NCBI GenBank assembly: GCA_022446815.1
Contig: JAKVCD010000025.1
Coordinates: 32,519 to 96,518, forward strand
Length of the DNA: 64,000 nucleotides
Direction of reading: 5' to 3'
Source: Planctomycetota bacterium
GTDB taxonomy: Bacteria > Planctomycetota > UBA1135 > GCA-002686595
The position numbers were made by a program, and so were the translations under genes. Shown one piece after another: positions 40,528 through 49,881 of the stretch (its first letter is position 1; the number at the start of each line of letters is the position of its first letter). A model generated the notes under the pieces. It had not been told where the DNA came from and ran no database searches. It worked only from the letters and a program-made list of their open reading frames with translations.

Positions 40528-40716
40528 GAGCGAGGCGAGGTCAGGGTTGGGGCGGTCGTTAGAGGCGCCCAGGGCGGAGGTGTCTACGCCATCAGACCAT
40601 TGACCCGAAGGGCCATCAGTCGGATCGCAAGACCCATCGAAAAGGGATCTAAAGAAGAAATAAGAGCCACCCACTCATAGCCTTCAGAGATGCGGCTTCA
40701 TACTCCTAGGCGGGAG

Positions 40717-40745
40717 ATAGTAGTGACCTCCTCCATTTCCTCCAA
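40717..40745 (-). promoter_or_regulatory. Candidate promoter of the cytochrome oxidase operon
   Basis: The 323 bases between the diheme cytochrome gene and ygfZ hold no gene. On the minus strand TTGGAG (40745-40740), a 17-base spacer and TACTAT (40722-40717) form a moderate sigma-70 match, about 190 bases before the ATG. No other clear signal was seen in this stretch; the reading is tentative. Confidence 0.35.
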
Positions 40746-40850
40746 GCCCCCTAGCGAGGATCCTTTGGCGGAAGTTACAGACTCTCCCATGAGCGCTCAT
40801 CTGACGACCTCTAGACCTCTAAAGAGGAGGCACTGAAACACGCCTCTGAA

Positions 40851-41966
40851 GTGGCGAATGAGGGCCAAGAGACGCAAACTGGGCCGATCTTGAAGCGCAC
40901 CACCCTTTATCACTTTCACGAAGAGCAAGGGGCACGGCTCCTCCCTGATTCCGAGCCCCGCCCCCTCCTGACCTATGGAGACGTTCCTGGGGAGTATCAG
41001 GCAGCAAAAAGCGCCTGGATCGCCTTGGATGAGACCGACAGGGGAGCTGTTCACGCAAAGGGAGCAGACGCAGCGACCTTCTTGCACGGCCTGCTCGCCA
41101 ACGAGGTCCGGAATCTTGAGGTGGGCTTCGAGCTCCCAAACCTCTTACTAGACGCCAAGGGGAAGGTTCGCTTCGTCTTCGAACTGCAAAGACTAGCACC
41201 TGACGAGTTTCTAATGTCAGCAGAGCCCGGTCAGGCAGGAGCGCTCCTTCAAGCGCTCGACATGTATCACTTCAGCGAAGACGTCACGCTCACCGAGGTG
41301 ACCGAAGAGCACTCCCCTATTACGGTCGCTGGCCCTGCCGCAGCTGAGGCCCTAGAGGGGCTCATAGGTCAGCCTGTGCCCCAGGAGGGCTCTCTCGAGA
41401 TGGAGCTCGGCAGCGCGCAGGTGGTCATCACCCGCTGCGAGCGAGCGGGGCTGGCTGCTTGGCGGCTGAACGCTGGACCAGAGGAGTCTCTAGGCCTCTG
41501 GCAGGCCCTCATCGGCGCAGGCGCACGCCCTATCGGTCGCATCGTCTGGGACAGCCTCCGCGTAGAAGTGGGCGTAGCTCAGCCTGGCGAAGACATTGAC
41601 GATACGGTCTACCCCCAAGAGGCGCGCCTCGAGCGGGCCTTCAGCCTCGACAAGGGCTGCTATATAGGCCAGGAGGTCGTGGCCAAGATCGACACCTACG
41701 GGGGCCTGAACAAGCGACTGTTCCTCCTCCGCTCCAACCACGACGACCCAGTCGCGCGCGGGACGCGGCTGTATCGACAAGACCCGGACACAGGAGAGTG
41801 GCGCGACCTCGGCGTCGCGACCTCCTGGGCCTACTCCTTCGCTCACGACTGCGGGGTGATCCTCGCCTTCGTCAAGCGCAAGCATCAGATCGCAGGGACC
41901 ACCTTCCGCATCGGCGAGGGGCCTGCGGAGGCCTCCATCATCGAGCTGGAGGCGGACGCCGACTGA
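40851..41966 (+). CDS. ygfZ: Folate-binding Fe-S maturation protein YgfZ/GcvT-like
   Basis: 371 residues of the GcvT/YgfZ fold. The YgfZ signature KGCYIGQEVVAKIDTYGGLNKRL is near residue 265-287 and includes the conserved cysteine. The N-terminal part (VHAKGADAATFLHGLLANEV, LLDAKGKVRFVFEL) is the tetrahydrofolate-binding region. YgfZ proteins support repair or assembly of Fe-S clusters in enzymes such as MiaB. The start is uncertain: the GTG used here gives 20 residues before the first conserved strand; a TTG at 40890 is also possible. It is divergent from the oxidase operon and convergent with the DUF3108 gene, three bases away. Confidence 0.9.
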   Translation: MANEGQETQTGPILKRTTLYHFHEEQGARLLPDSEPRPLLTYGDVPGEYQAAKSAWIALDETDRGAVHAKGADAATFLHGLLANEVRNLEVGFELPNLLLDAKGKVRFVFELQRLAPDEFLMSAEPGQAGALLQALDMYHFSEDVTLTEVTEEHSPITVAGPAAAEALEGLIGQPVPQEGSLEMELGSAQVVITRCERAGLAAWRLNAGPEESLGLWQALIGAGARPIGRIVWDSLRVEVGVAQPGEDIDDTVYPQEARLERAFSLDKGCYIGQEVVAKIDTYGGLNKRLFLLRSNHDDPVARGTRLYRQDPDTGEWRDLGVATSWAYSFAHDCGVILAFVKRKHQIAGTTFRIGEGPAEASIIELEADAD

Positions 41967-41969
41967 TCC

Positions 41970-42938
41970 TCAGCCGCCCTCGGGGAGCAAGCCCTCGGGC
42001 GCGCCCTCCGCTCCCTTCAAGCGAATCTTCACGCTGAGTCCGAAGGGGAGCTCGCCGACGATCTGCACCATCACGCCTGTGCTCTCGTGCACCCAGAAGC
42101 TCATGGAGCCCTTCATACCGAAGAGCCCGCTGAACTTACCCTCGTGCGTCTCTGTCTTCGGCCGCTCCGCTTCGATGATGATCTTCTGACAGGCATATCT
42201 CCCCTTAGGCACCTCAACGACCTTGGCCTTGCCCCGCGTCATGGAGAGCTCCCAGAGGCGATCTTTCTCGAGGAGCGGGGTCTTGACCCCCTCAAGCCCC
42301 GCCGAGATGAAGGCACGGATGAGATAGATGCTGCTCAAGAAGTCGAGGCTGTATTCAGGGACAGCGCGCCTTCGTGGCTCTCGCCAGACTCGATGCTCAG
42401 CCTTGTCGCAGCCGCCGCAATGCCTCGGCTTCTCCCATGGGAGGTGCTTGTGAAAGTGCGCCTTATCCTCACAGCCGCCACAGTGCCCGTCGAAGCGATA
42501 GGTCGAGAAGTGTCCTCCATCGACGCGCTCTACGGTGATGAGTCGCTGCCGGTTCTCGCTACCGCGCTGGATGTCGGACGACTCGAGCACGATCTGACCG
42601 CTCTTCGAGTGCCTTGAGCGCAGCGTGTGGTCGAGCTTGTAGCCGAGATGGCTCGCCTTGAAGGTCGCGATGAACTCTCCAGTGGCGTCATCCCCTTCCC
42701 CCTCTACCTTTGTTGAGAAGACCGCCTCCCCTACATCGATGCCCCGGAAAGGGCCGATGTCCACCTCGACGAGGTAGGTCAACTTTTCAGCCCGCTGCAG
42801 CTCGAGCGCGGGCGCACCTGGGCCTCGGTCGAGAGAGAGGGCCTGATCTTCAGGCGTATTCGCTGCGCCCGAGCCACCGTTCGACGCTGCCGCGAGCGAC
42901 AGCGCGGCGACCCAGAGCCGAGCGCTCACTCCTCCCAC
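41970..42938 (-). CDS. DUF3108-type periplasmic protein with two HCGGC knuckles
   Basis: 322 residues with a signal peptide (about 1-25, GTG start; a second GTG at 42929 is possible). The body is a long meander of strands as in DUF3108 proteins: GEAVFSTKVEG, FIATFKASHLGYKLDHTLRS, ITVERVDG, and FWVHESTGVMVQIVGEL near the end. In the middle an insertion carries two copies of HCGGC-x-D-K-A (152-160 and 173-181) separated by 16 residues, with extra histidines (AHFHKH). This looks like a four-cysteine metal knuckle, most simply zinc, set in an otherwise envelope-type fold. It overlaps the stop of the dehydrogenase gene upstream. Confidence 0.75.
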   Translation of the reverse strand: MGGVSARLWVAALSLAAASNGGSGAANTPEDQALSLDRGPGAPALELQRAEKLTYLVEVDIGPFRGIDVGEAVFSTKVEGEGDDATGEFIATFKASHLGYKLDHTLRSRHSKSGQIVLESSDIQRGSENRQRLITVERVDGGHFSTYRFDGHCGGCEDKAHFHKHLPWEKPRHCGGCDKAEHRVWREPRRRAVPEYSLDFLSSIYLIRAFISAGLEGVKTPLLEKDRLWELSMTRGKAKVVEVPKGRYACQKIIIEAERPKTETHEGKFSGLFGMKGSMSFWVHESTGVMVQIVGELPFGLSVKIRLKGAEGAPEGLLPEGG

Positions 42939-43972
42939 CTCGCCCGAACGCGCCGCTCCGCCTCCCGCATCGCAACTCTGACGGGAGCATCTCCGACCTC
43001 GCCGGCGACCTCGAGGACCTCTCGCACGGCCTGCCCGATGCGCTTGCCGATCACCTCTACAGGCAAACGCGTCCCCTCGAGGTGGAAGACTGCGCCACGG
43101 AGGAGCGCACCAGAGGAGACGAGGATGTCCGGCACGTAGAGGATCCCGCGCTCGTGAAGGTGATCTCCAGAGTCCAGACGCGCGAGGACATTGTTCGCGG
43201 CGCCTGCGATGACGCGGCAGCGAAGCCGCGCAAGAGTGATGTCATGCAAGATGCCACCGAGCGCGCAGGGAGCGAAGATGTCGCAAGGCTCATCGAACTC
43301 TGCGCGAGGGTTGACAAGCTCGAGCTCGAGCTCCCGGGCGAGCTCTAGGGCGCGCTCCTCACGAACCTCAGAGGCGACGACGCGCGCGCCAGCCTCCCGC
43401 AGCTTACGCGCGACACGACCACCGACCTCTCCGAGGCCCTGAACGACGACGCGCCTCGCCGGCCAGTCCTCCTCGCCGTCGAGAAAGCGCAGCGCCTCTC
43501 TCATCCCTTGGAAGACACCCTCAGCGGTGGACTCAGCGAGCTCGAGCGGGCCGTCCTCTCCAGGGCGGGTCACGCGCTCAGTCTTCCGAGCGATCCAACC
43601 GAGCTCACGCTCACCTGTCCCGATGTCAGGCCCCGTGTAGTAGGAGCCGCCTTGCTCCTCCACCGCTCGGCCGAGAGCCTCATAGGCCCGCTCCCACTCG
43701 ACCGCGGCGGAGTCCATGAGGCAGGTCTTCCCCCCGCCTGCAGGGAGCCCGAGCATCGCACACTTCCAAGTCATCGAGCGTGCGAGGCGCATGCAATCTG
43801 CGAGGGCTTCAGCCTCGTCCCTATAAGTCCTACGGCGTACGCCTCCGAAGGCCGGACCTGCGCTCGTGTCATGAAGAACGATAAAGCCACGGAGACCCGA
43901 GCCTCTGTCTTGCAGGGCGACCACGCGCTCAAAGCCCTCTTGGGCCATCCGATCAAAGAGGTTTCTTTCCAT
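42926..43972 (-). CDS. Leucine/valine/phenylalanine dehydrogenase-type protein
   Basis: 348 residues of the Glu/Leu/Phe/Val dehydrogenase family. Oxidatively deaminates an amino acid with NAD. Motifs: FIVLHDTSAGPAFGGVR, ALADCMRLARSMTWKCAMLGLPAGGGK with the two catalytic lysines, YYTGPDIGTGERELGWI (catalytic Asp) and the Rossmann glycines VVVQGLGEVGGRVARKLREAG. The short length and GPAFGGVR pattern match leucine-type rather than glutamate dehydrogenases. ATG 43972 (MERNLFDRMAQEGFE) was chosen over a longer, unlikely leader. Confidence 0.9.
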   Translation of the reverse strand: MERNLFDRMAQEGFERVVALQDRGSGLRGFIVLHDTSAGPAFGGVRRRTYRDEAEALADCMRLARSMTWKCAMLGLPAGGGKTCLMDSAAVEWERAYEALGRAVEEQGGSYYTGPDIGTGERELGWIARKTERVTRPGEDGPLELAESTAEGVFQGMREALRFLDGEEDWPARRVVVQGLGEVGGRVARKLREAGARVVASEVREERALELARELELELVNPRAEFDEPCDIFAPCALGGILHDITLARLRCRVIAGAANNVLARLDSGDHLHERGILYVPDILVSSGALLRGAVFHLEGTRLPVEVIGKRIGQAVREVLEVAGEVGDAPVRVAMREAERRVRARWEE

Positions 43973-44134
43973 GTGTCTCCAGCCTCGCTCATGAGGCCTG
44001 TTGAGGCTAGCCCCCATACGCAGCTTCCTGCTGAACCTGTGACTTCGGAGGAGCATCTTTCGGGATCATGGGTACCTGAAGGGCTAAGCTCAGGCCCGGG
44101 GAAGAAACGCCCCCACGCTTCGTCTGCTCTCATC

Positions 44135-45052
44135 GTGTCACAGCTCCGCCCCCTCCTCCTCTGCCTAGCCGCCGCATGCGCCGCCCCTCCGGCCGTTCAG
44201 CCGGAGGCACTGATCGATCCGAACGACATCGACCCGGCCGTCCTCAACCCCGGGACGCCAGAGGAGGTGCCGCTCGGTAAGTTCCTGGGTGATATGGCCG
44301 CCTCCATCCAGGCTTGGTCTCACAAGACCTGGTCTGCCACGAGCGGCGCCGACCTACGTAAGCAGAACCTCCTCGAGCACCACATCACCCAGGAGGCGCG
44401 GAAGCGCCAGGAAGACCTGCTCTACTCTTTGGAGGCAGGCCCGCAGCGCAACCGCGTGATCGCTGCCGCCGCGCTCGGCTTCACGCGAGACCCTGAGGTC
44501 TTGAGTCCGCTCCTTGACGCCCTCGAAGACCCAGACCCGCGCCTTGTCGGGAACGCGCTCCTCGGGCTCACGATCCTGGAAGATCCGAACACACCCACCG
44601 AACGTATCGCCTCCATCCTTAAGTACGACAAGGACGCCGAGCTTCGATGGAGCGCCGCCTACTGTGCACGCACGCTGGTTGAGCGTGGAGTGCGTGATGA
44701 GGGGCTCCTAGACGCCGCTCGGAGCGCGCTCCTCGACTCCGAGCCGGTCGTCCGGGCCCAGTGCTGCCTGCTCCTCGCGGCTCATGGTGACGCTGGCTCC
44801 TTCGAGGCCATGGAGGCCCTCATCCGCGACTCCGTGCCGCTCGTTGCAGCAGCTGCCGTCACAGCGGTGGGGATACTCGGCGATAAGGCCCCGGAGCGTC
44901 GTAGTGACTGCCTGCGCGCCTTAGCTCGTGAGCTAGACGCGCCAAACGTTGAGCAGCGCCGCAGAGTCCGCAAGAGCCTCGTGCGCTTGTCCGGTAGAGA
45001 CTACGGAGACAACGTGGACCAGTGGCGCGCCTGGGTTTCGCGCCTGCCCTGA
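44135..45052 (+). CDS. HEAT-repeat lipoprotein
   Basis: 305 residues. The GTG start gives a lipoprotein signal (QLRPLLLCLAAAC) followed by APPAV. Residues 95-290 are HEAT-like repeats, for example RVIAAAALGFTRDPEVLSPL, LRWSAAYCARTLVERG and VRAQCCLLLAAHGDAGS. The end, LVRLSGRDYGDNVDQWRAWV, is the same W-containing closing motif as in the VWA/HEAT protein. The function is unknown. The frame extends far upstream over the dehydrogenase gene, but that part has no signal and is antisense, so it was dropped. Eight bases separate it from the next lipoprotein gene. Confidence 0.8.
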   Translation: MSQLRPLLLCLAAACAAPPAVQPEALIDPNDIDPAVLNPGTPEEVPLGKFLGDMAASIQAWSHKTWSATSGADLRKQNLLEHHITQEARKRQEDLLYSLEAGPQRNRVIAAAALGFTRDPEVLSPLLDALEDPDPRLVGNALLGLTILEDPNTPTERIASILKYDKDAELRWSAAYCARTLVERGVRDEGLLDAARSALLDSEPVVRAQCCLLLAAHGDAGSFEAMEALIRDSVPLVAAAAVTAVGILGDKAPERRSDCLRALARELDAPNVEQRRRVRKSLVRLSGRDYGDNVDQWRAWVSRLP

Positions 45053-45059
45053 GAGCTTG

Positions 45060-46274
45060 ATGCGCCGCCTGCTTCAGCTCTGTCTCCTAGGCGCCTTCTG
45101 CGCATGTAGCAGCGGAGATACGCCTGAGGGTGAGCACGCGATCACCCCCATCGAGGTCGACACAGAGGTCCTTCAGGAGCCGACTCCGGCGCTTATCCCG
45201 CCCCCTAGAAGGCAGCCCGTCTTAGGAGTCTTCGGCTTCACATCGCGCTCAAGCATCCGCTTCGAGGCGATGCCTGACGCCCCTCACCAGCTCTCTGCCA
45301 CCTATGCATTCCCCGACCGCGCGCGCTGGTATATCGAGCCTGCAAACGCTCAACGCGGCCAGCGCTCCGTCCGGTACCGGAGCGGACCACAGGTCTGGGA
45401 GCTCGCCCCTGGAGCCAGCCTAGCTGCGAGCTATGAGGGGCTGCAGAAGACCCAAGCGCTTCTGCAGCTAGAGCTAAGGAGAGCAGCCATGACCTGGCCA
45501 AACGGGCTGGAGTGGCGCCTCAGCGAGGATGGCGATGAGGCTGTTCATACAGCGTCGCTCGAGACCGGGGGCTCCCTGAGCGCGCTCGCGCCTTCGACGG
45601 GCACTCTCCCCACCACGTTCACAAGCCTCCTAGATGACGGGAGTCTCTTCGAGGAGCTCCGAGAGGTCGAGTGGACCGATGGTCCCCTCGGCCAGCGACC
45701 CGCGCGCTGGCTCCTCGTGAGCGGTGGCCTCCCCGTCTGGCAAGAACAGATCGAGAGCATCGACACAAAGGTCCGCTTCGTGGACTCACACTTTCTACCT
45801 CCACACCTGCGCGCGCTCCCTAAAGACTCTGGCGCGGCGCCGATCCAAATCGTCGAGGTGCCTGCGAGGCTGAGGAAGCGCAGCGCTCTCCGAGCAAAGA
45901 CTTGGCCTGCTGCCCTCGTGGAGGCCGAGCGCCTCCTCGCCTCTGCTGCCCCTCCTTCAGCAGGAGACAGACTGGACCGGAACCCGGTCTTCGAACTGGA
46001 TGCTGAGGGACGCCCTGCTGCAGTCATCCTGCGATTGATCTCGAGATCTGCGGAGACTCCTGAGGGTTGGGAGCTCGCGCCAGGAGAGAGCGCGCTCTCA
46101 CAGCTCTCTGCGGAAGGGGCGCTCCCAGACCTGGGCATGCTCCAGGCCCTCTCAGCCGCTACCCCTGAGGGCGCGATAGGAGGCCGAGCGCGCCTGCGTG
46201 TCACCCTCGCGGATGGTGAGGTTCAGCGCACCCAGCTCCTCATCCCCTTGTCTCCTAGTGACCTCGGGGACTGA
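45060..46274 (+). CDS. Hypothetical lipoprotein
   Basis: 404 residues, no family recognised. The start MRRLLQLCLLGAFCACSSGD is a lipoprotein signal. The remainder is strand-rich with few motifs: GVFGFTSRSSIRFEAMPDAPH, WYIEPANAQRGQRSVRYRSG, ARWLLVSGGLPVWQEQIE and PVFELDAEGRPAAVILRLI. The C-terminus (RLRVTLADGEVQRTQLLIPL) again looks like beta sandwich. It is probably in one operon with the HEAT lipoprotein. Confidence 0.75.
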   Translation: MRRLLQLCLLGAFCACSSGDTPEGEHAITPIEVDTEVLQEPTPALIPPPRRQPVLGVFGFTSRSSIRFEAMPDAPHQLSATYAFPDRARWYIEPANAQRGQRSVRYRSGPQVWELAPGASLAASYEGLQKTQALLQLELRRAAMTWPNGLEWRLSEDGDEAVHTASLETGGSLSALAPSTGTLPTTFTSLLDDGSLFEELREVEWTDGPLGQRPARWLLVSGGLPVWQEQIESIDTKVRFVDSHFLPPHLRALPKDSGAAPIQIVEVPARLRKRSALRAKTWPAALVEAERLLASAAPPSAGDRLDRNPVFELDAEGRPAAVILRLISRSAETPEGWELAPGESALSQLSAEGALPDLGMLQALSAATPEGAIGGRARLRVTLADGEVQRTQLLIPLSPSDLGD

Positions 46275-46573
46275 CGACTCCAGAGGACAGCCACCCCCTG
46301 GGCCTAGCGCAGAGGCCCTCAATAACCCGGAAGTATGTCGTAAGTGACTGCTGTAAAATAACTTAAATCCATTTGGGGTGACTGCCAACATCGTAAACCC
46401 GCGATGGACCTAAAATTATTTCCGATAAGCACTTAGGAGTTTTTTAGACAAAGAGAAGAACTTCCCCGCTTTCACGCAGGTCGGCATCAGGTTTGCACAA
46501 AAGTGTTCATCACCACTTAGCCTCAGGCTCTGGGTGCCCCTCCCACATGCGAACTGCACTGAAAGGAAACGCG
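46275..46573. other. AT-rich intergenic region before the Ser/His/Trp-rich protein gene
   Basis: 299 bases without a gene. From about 46320 to 46460 the composition is clearly AT-richer than the surroundings. It holds TAAAAT at 46354-46359, a 5 of 6 match to a -10 box but with no convincing -35, and CCTAA/TTAGG arms followed by a run of six T near 46440, which could be a weak terminator for the upstream gene. A GAAAGG ribosome site lies 7 bases before the ATG at 46574. Confidence 0.4.
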
Positions 46574-48592
46574 ATGCGACAGCTCCTCCGACTCTCCTTT
46601 GCCTTAGCCACAGTCCTCTTTGTCCTCGACGTTCCAGTTGAGGCTCAGCGTGGCTCAAGAGGGTCCAGCGTCTCCCAGAGCAGCAGCCAGAGGGGGAGCA
46701 GCAGCTCAAGAGGCAGCGTCTCGCGCGGGAGCAGTTCAAGAGGTAGTAGCTCGAGAGGAAGCAGCTCAAGAGGGAGCAGCACCTCCATCGGATCCATCAT
46801 CAAGCCCTCGCGGGGCATCTCTTCACGGCCGAACAGCTCTTCCTCGCGAGTCAGCACGAGCGGCGCGAGCACCACCAGGGGCTCTTCCGTGTCTCTAGGC
46901 TCTTCTAGCGTCAAACGCATCCCCATCTCTACGGGTGCGCGGGTCAACACTGGCTCCACCTCCTTCGGGCGGAGGTTTAGCGGAACAAATATTGTCCGCA
47001 TCCCGACGGTCAAGACTCCCAAGGTGACCCCGAACCCCACCCCGAAGTCATCTTCTTCAGGTGTCAGCGTCCATCGCGCGAAGGGCTCTGCTCTGAGCAC
47101 TGGAACGAACAGCTGGATACCTGCGACCCCTAAGACCAGCGCGAAGGCCCCAAAAAACGTCTTCGTGATCCCCCCGGCTGCGAAGACCCAGCGGGTCCGA
47201 GTCCCCAAACTGTCTGGGTCCTCAAGCAGTGAGCTCTCCCACGCGCGTCGACGTGCGCTGAGCGCCGTCGAGCAAGAGATCAAGCTCCCCGAGCTCAGAG
47301 GTCAGCGCCCCAAGCTCCTAGCTGTCCAGCCTTCCTCCAGCAGGCGTGTCCCCGTCGCTGGCGCAGAGCTTTTACGCCGCTATGAGCACACCAAAGGAGC
47401 AGCCCAAAAAAAGGTCGAGCCCTCGCCCAAGACTGACCGAGCGGTCCAGAAGCGCGCTGAGCTCGCTGACATGCTCCGTCAAGGAAAGCAGAAGCCGCCC
47501 ACTCAGGTGAAGCCCCTGAAGAGCTCTGGGAAGGGAGATAGCGCAAAGACTCTCTCCCTAGCGGGGGGTGGCGCCCTGACAGACATGGCGGCTGCTCCCG
47601 CCACCGCCAAGCTCCACGCTGGAGTGAAGAGCTTCCCGAACAACGACAGCCAAGGTAGCAGCCACGGTCACGGCGGCGGGGATGGCAGCCACGGCGGCTG
47701 GGATGAAAACTTCGGGGACGGCACAAGTGACCACGGCGGTCACAGCTCTGGCGACTACAGCCACAACCACTGGTGTGATGACCACTGGCACGGTGGTTGG
47801 GGTCACCACTGGGGTTGGGGACATCACTGGGGCCACTGGCCGCATTGGGGCTGGCACGGCGGTTGGGGTCTCTACTTCGGCTCTTGGTGCAGCTGGTATG
47901 GGTGGTACGGCTGGTCTCACAGCCCCCTCTACCACCGCTACTATGGCTACAACCCGTGGTGGTTGAGCAGCTATCACACGCCCACGGTCGTGACCTCAAC
48001 GATCCACACGAAGGAGATCATCGAGATCCCCGTCGTGCAGCAGGTCGAGCTGCCGGTAGAGCACGAGGTCATCGCTGGCGCGGAGGTCGGTACGCCCGCC
48101 GAGGTCCAGAGCGCCCTGCAGCGCGCGGCGGTCGAGTACCTCTCTCTCGGTGACCGCGCCTTCGCCGAAGAGCGCTATGGCGACGCCGTCCGCCACTATG
48201 CACGCGCGATCGAGTGCTCACCCCAGGACCCCGTCTTGCACCTCGTCCTCTCCGACGCCTTGTTCGCGACAGGCGATTACCACTACGCCGCCTACAGCTT
48301 GAGGCGCGCCCTCGAGCTCCAGCCTGATCTCCTCGAGGTCGAGTTCGACAAGCGCAACTTCTATGGCGACCCGAGCGGCTTCGATCACCACCTCTTGCTC
48401 CTCGAGAACTACCTCAAAGATCACATCCTCGATGACGACGCACGCCTGCTCCTCGGCGCGAACTACCTCTTCGGTGGAGACCCCGACAGCACCGTCTCGT
48501 TGTTCTCCGACACCTTCGCTGAAGAGGTCGGTAACTCAGACGCTGGGCGCATCATCCTCGCTGCAGCGCAGCGCGCGATCGCCGCGCGCTAG
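46574..48592 (+). CDS. Exported low-complexity TPR protein (SRGS repeats, His/Trp/Gly-rich core)
   Basis: 672 residues. Signal peptide 1-25 (FALATVLFVLDVPVEAQ). Residues 26-75 are tandem S-S-R-G-S repeats; 75-330 are Ser/Pro/Lys-rich and disordered. Residues about 355-470 are extremely His, Trp, Gly and Tyr rich (DHWHGGWGHHWGWGHHWGHW, then YGWYGWSHSPLYHRYYGYNP). Residues 510-640 contain two or three TPRs (AAVEYLSLGDRAFAEERYGD, AVRHYARAIECSPQD, YAAYSLRRALELQPD). The layout recurs in planctomycete exported proteins; a surface or metal-binding role is a guess. The stop shares CTAG with galK on the other strand. Confidence 0.8.
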   Translation: MRQLLRLSFALATVLFVLDVPVEAQRGSRGSSVSQSSSQRGSSSSRGSVSRGSSSRGSSSRGSSSRGSSTSIGSIIKPSRGISSRPNSSSSRVSTSGASTTRGSSVSLGSSSVKRIPISTGARVNTGSTSFGRRFSGTNIVRIPTVKTPKVTPNPTPKSSSSGVSVHRAKGSALSTGTNSWIPATPKTSAKAPKNVFVIPPAAKTQRVRVPKLSGSSSSELSHARRRALSAVEQEIKLPELRGQRPKLLAVQPSSSRRVPVAGAELLRRYEHTKGAAQKKVEPSPKTDRAVQKRAELADMLRQGKQKPPTQVKPLKSSGKGDSAKTLSLAGGGALTDMAAAPATAKLHAGVKSFPNNDSQGSSHGHGGGDGSHGGWDENFGDGTSDHGGHSSGDYSHNHWCDDHWHGGWGHHWGWGHHWGHWPHWGWHGGWGLYFGSWCSWYGWYGWSHSPLYHRYYGYNPWWLSSYHTPTVVTSTIHTKEIIEIPVVQQVELPVEHEVIAGAEVGTPAEVQSALQRAAVEYLSLGDRAFAEERYGDAVRHYARAIECSPQDPVLHLVLSDALFATGDYHYAAYSLRRALELQPDLLEVEFDKRNFYGDPSGFDHHLLLLENYLKDHILDDDARLLLGANYLFGGDPDSTVSLFSDTFAEEVGNSDAGRIILAAAQRAIAAR

Positions 48593-49812
48593 AGCGCGAT
48601 CTCGAAGGGTCCGCCACCAGCCTTGAAGACCGCGACCTTCGGGTCGCGGTCGAAGGAAGCTCTGAAGCTCTCGATGAGTCGTGCGCTCACCGCCTCCTCT
48701 CCCCCACGCTCGACAAGGAAGACGCACGCGCCCCCAAAGCCCGCGCCCGTGAGCCGCCCGCCAAAGACCTCGCTGCAGCGACCAGCAGCCTCTACGAGCC
48801 GGTCCAGCTCGGGGCAAGAGACCTCGTAGAGTCCGCGCAGCGAGGCGTGCGCCTCCATCATCTGCTCACCCAAGACCTCGGGTCGCCCTCGCCGCAGCCC
48901 CTCCCTAGCAGTCGCAGTGCGCCCAACCTCTGCGATGACATGGGCTGCCCGGCGCCCGAGGACTGGACCAAGGGCCTCAGCGCAGACACCGAGAGTGTCC
49001 ATGCTGATCTCTGCGAGACACGCAGCCTCAGGCTGCTCAGGTCTAAGGATCTCGAAGGCCTCCCGGCACTCGTTCACCCGTTGATTGAACTCGCTGGCCG
49101 CGAGGTCACGACGGACGCCAGTGTCTGCTACGAGGATGCTGAGTCGCTCGGAGTCCAGGGGCACGTGCTCATAGCGCACGTCTCTGCACTCCAACCAGAG
49201 CAGGTGATTCTCACGAGCGAGCCCCACGGCATAGGGGTCCATGATGCCGCACTGCACACCCACGAACTCACGCTCAGCGGAGAGCGCGATGTGTACGTGA
49301 TCGATCGGCGCGAGCTCGAGGCCCCAGATGGAAGCGAGCGAGTGTGAGGTGCCGACACAGATCGAGGCTGAGGAGGAGAGCCCGGCCCCAATCGGCAGGT
49401 TCCCTCCGAAGTGAAACGACGCTCCCTCCGGTGCGGCGCCGACGTAAGAGAGCATCGCTCTGGCTATACCGAGCGGGTAGTCAGCCCAGGTACCTGTGCG
49501 CTCGGCGGGGAGACGGGCGAGGTCGAACTCGTGTTCACCGCCCTCTAGAGATGAGGTGAGGCGCAGAAGGCCGTCCTTACGAGGTGAGACCACCACGATC
49601 GTCCCTCTGTCGATGGCAGCGGGCAGCACCGCACCCCCGTTGTAGTCGAGGTGCGCCCCCATGAGGTTCACACGTCCAGGCGCAAAGAACGCCCGCGGAG
49701 CGCTCGCGCCGGGGTGGCGCTCACAATGCTCTGCTAAGACCTCAGCGACCAGCCCTCCGGGCAGGCCCTCGCCGCTGCTCTCTGCCAATTGCTGCATGGA
49801 TGCACTATCCAT
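48589..49812 (-). CDS. galK: Galactokinase
   Basis: 407 residues of the GHMP kinase family; phosphorylates galactose. Motifs: FFAPGRVNLMGAHLDYNGG (normally GRVNLIGEHTDY, so the Glu is Ala), the ATP loop NLPIGAGLSSSASICVG, GVQCGIMDPYAVGL, VADTGVRRDLAASEFNQRV and TGAGFGGACVFLV. Without the Glu, galactose specificity is less certain; a related sugar kinase is possible. The start is unclear: ATG 49812 was chosen, with ATG 49797 and an upstream TTG as alternatives. No other Leloir genes are nearby. Confidence 0.85.
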   Translation of the reverse strand: MDSASMQQLAESSGEGLPGGLVAEVLAEHCERHPGASAPRAFFAPGRVNLMGAHLDYNGGAVLPAAIDRGTIVVVSPRKDGLLRLTSSLEGGEHEFDLARLPAERTGTWADYPLGIARAMLSYVGAAPEGASFHFGGNLPIGAGLSSSASICVGTSHSLASIWGLELAPIDHVHIALSAEREFVGVQCGIMDPYAVGLARENHLLWLECRDVRYEHVPLDSERLSILVADTGVRRDLAASEFNQRVNECREAFEILRPEQPEAACLAEISMDTLGVCAEALGPVLGRRAAHVIAEVGRTATAREGLRRGRPEVLGEQMMEAHASLRGLYEVSCPELDRLVEAAGRCSEVFGGRLTGAGFGGACVFLVERGGEEAVSARLIESFRASFDRDPKVAVFKAGGGPFEIAL

Positions 49813-49881
49813 CCCGGGGGGCCGCTCGCCAAGGCCTTGCTCCTCCTTCCACCTCAACACCCCCGGAGCTATGGTCTCCCT

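Noticed and set aside
43508..44134. Upstream extension of the HEAT lipoprotein frame, about 209 codons
   Set aside because: It runs antisense over the dehydrogenase gene, has no family motif and would bury the clear lipoprotein signal that starts at GTG 44135.
46640..46790. Tandem DNA repeats of AGCAGCTCAAGAGG type
   Set aside because: These encode the S-S-R-G-S repeats of the exported protein and vary in codon use, so they were treated as coding low complexity, not a separate repeat element.
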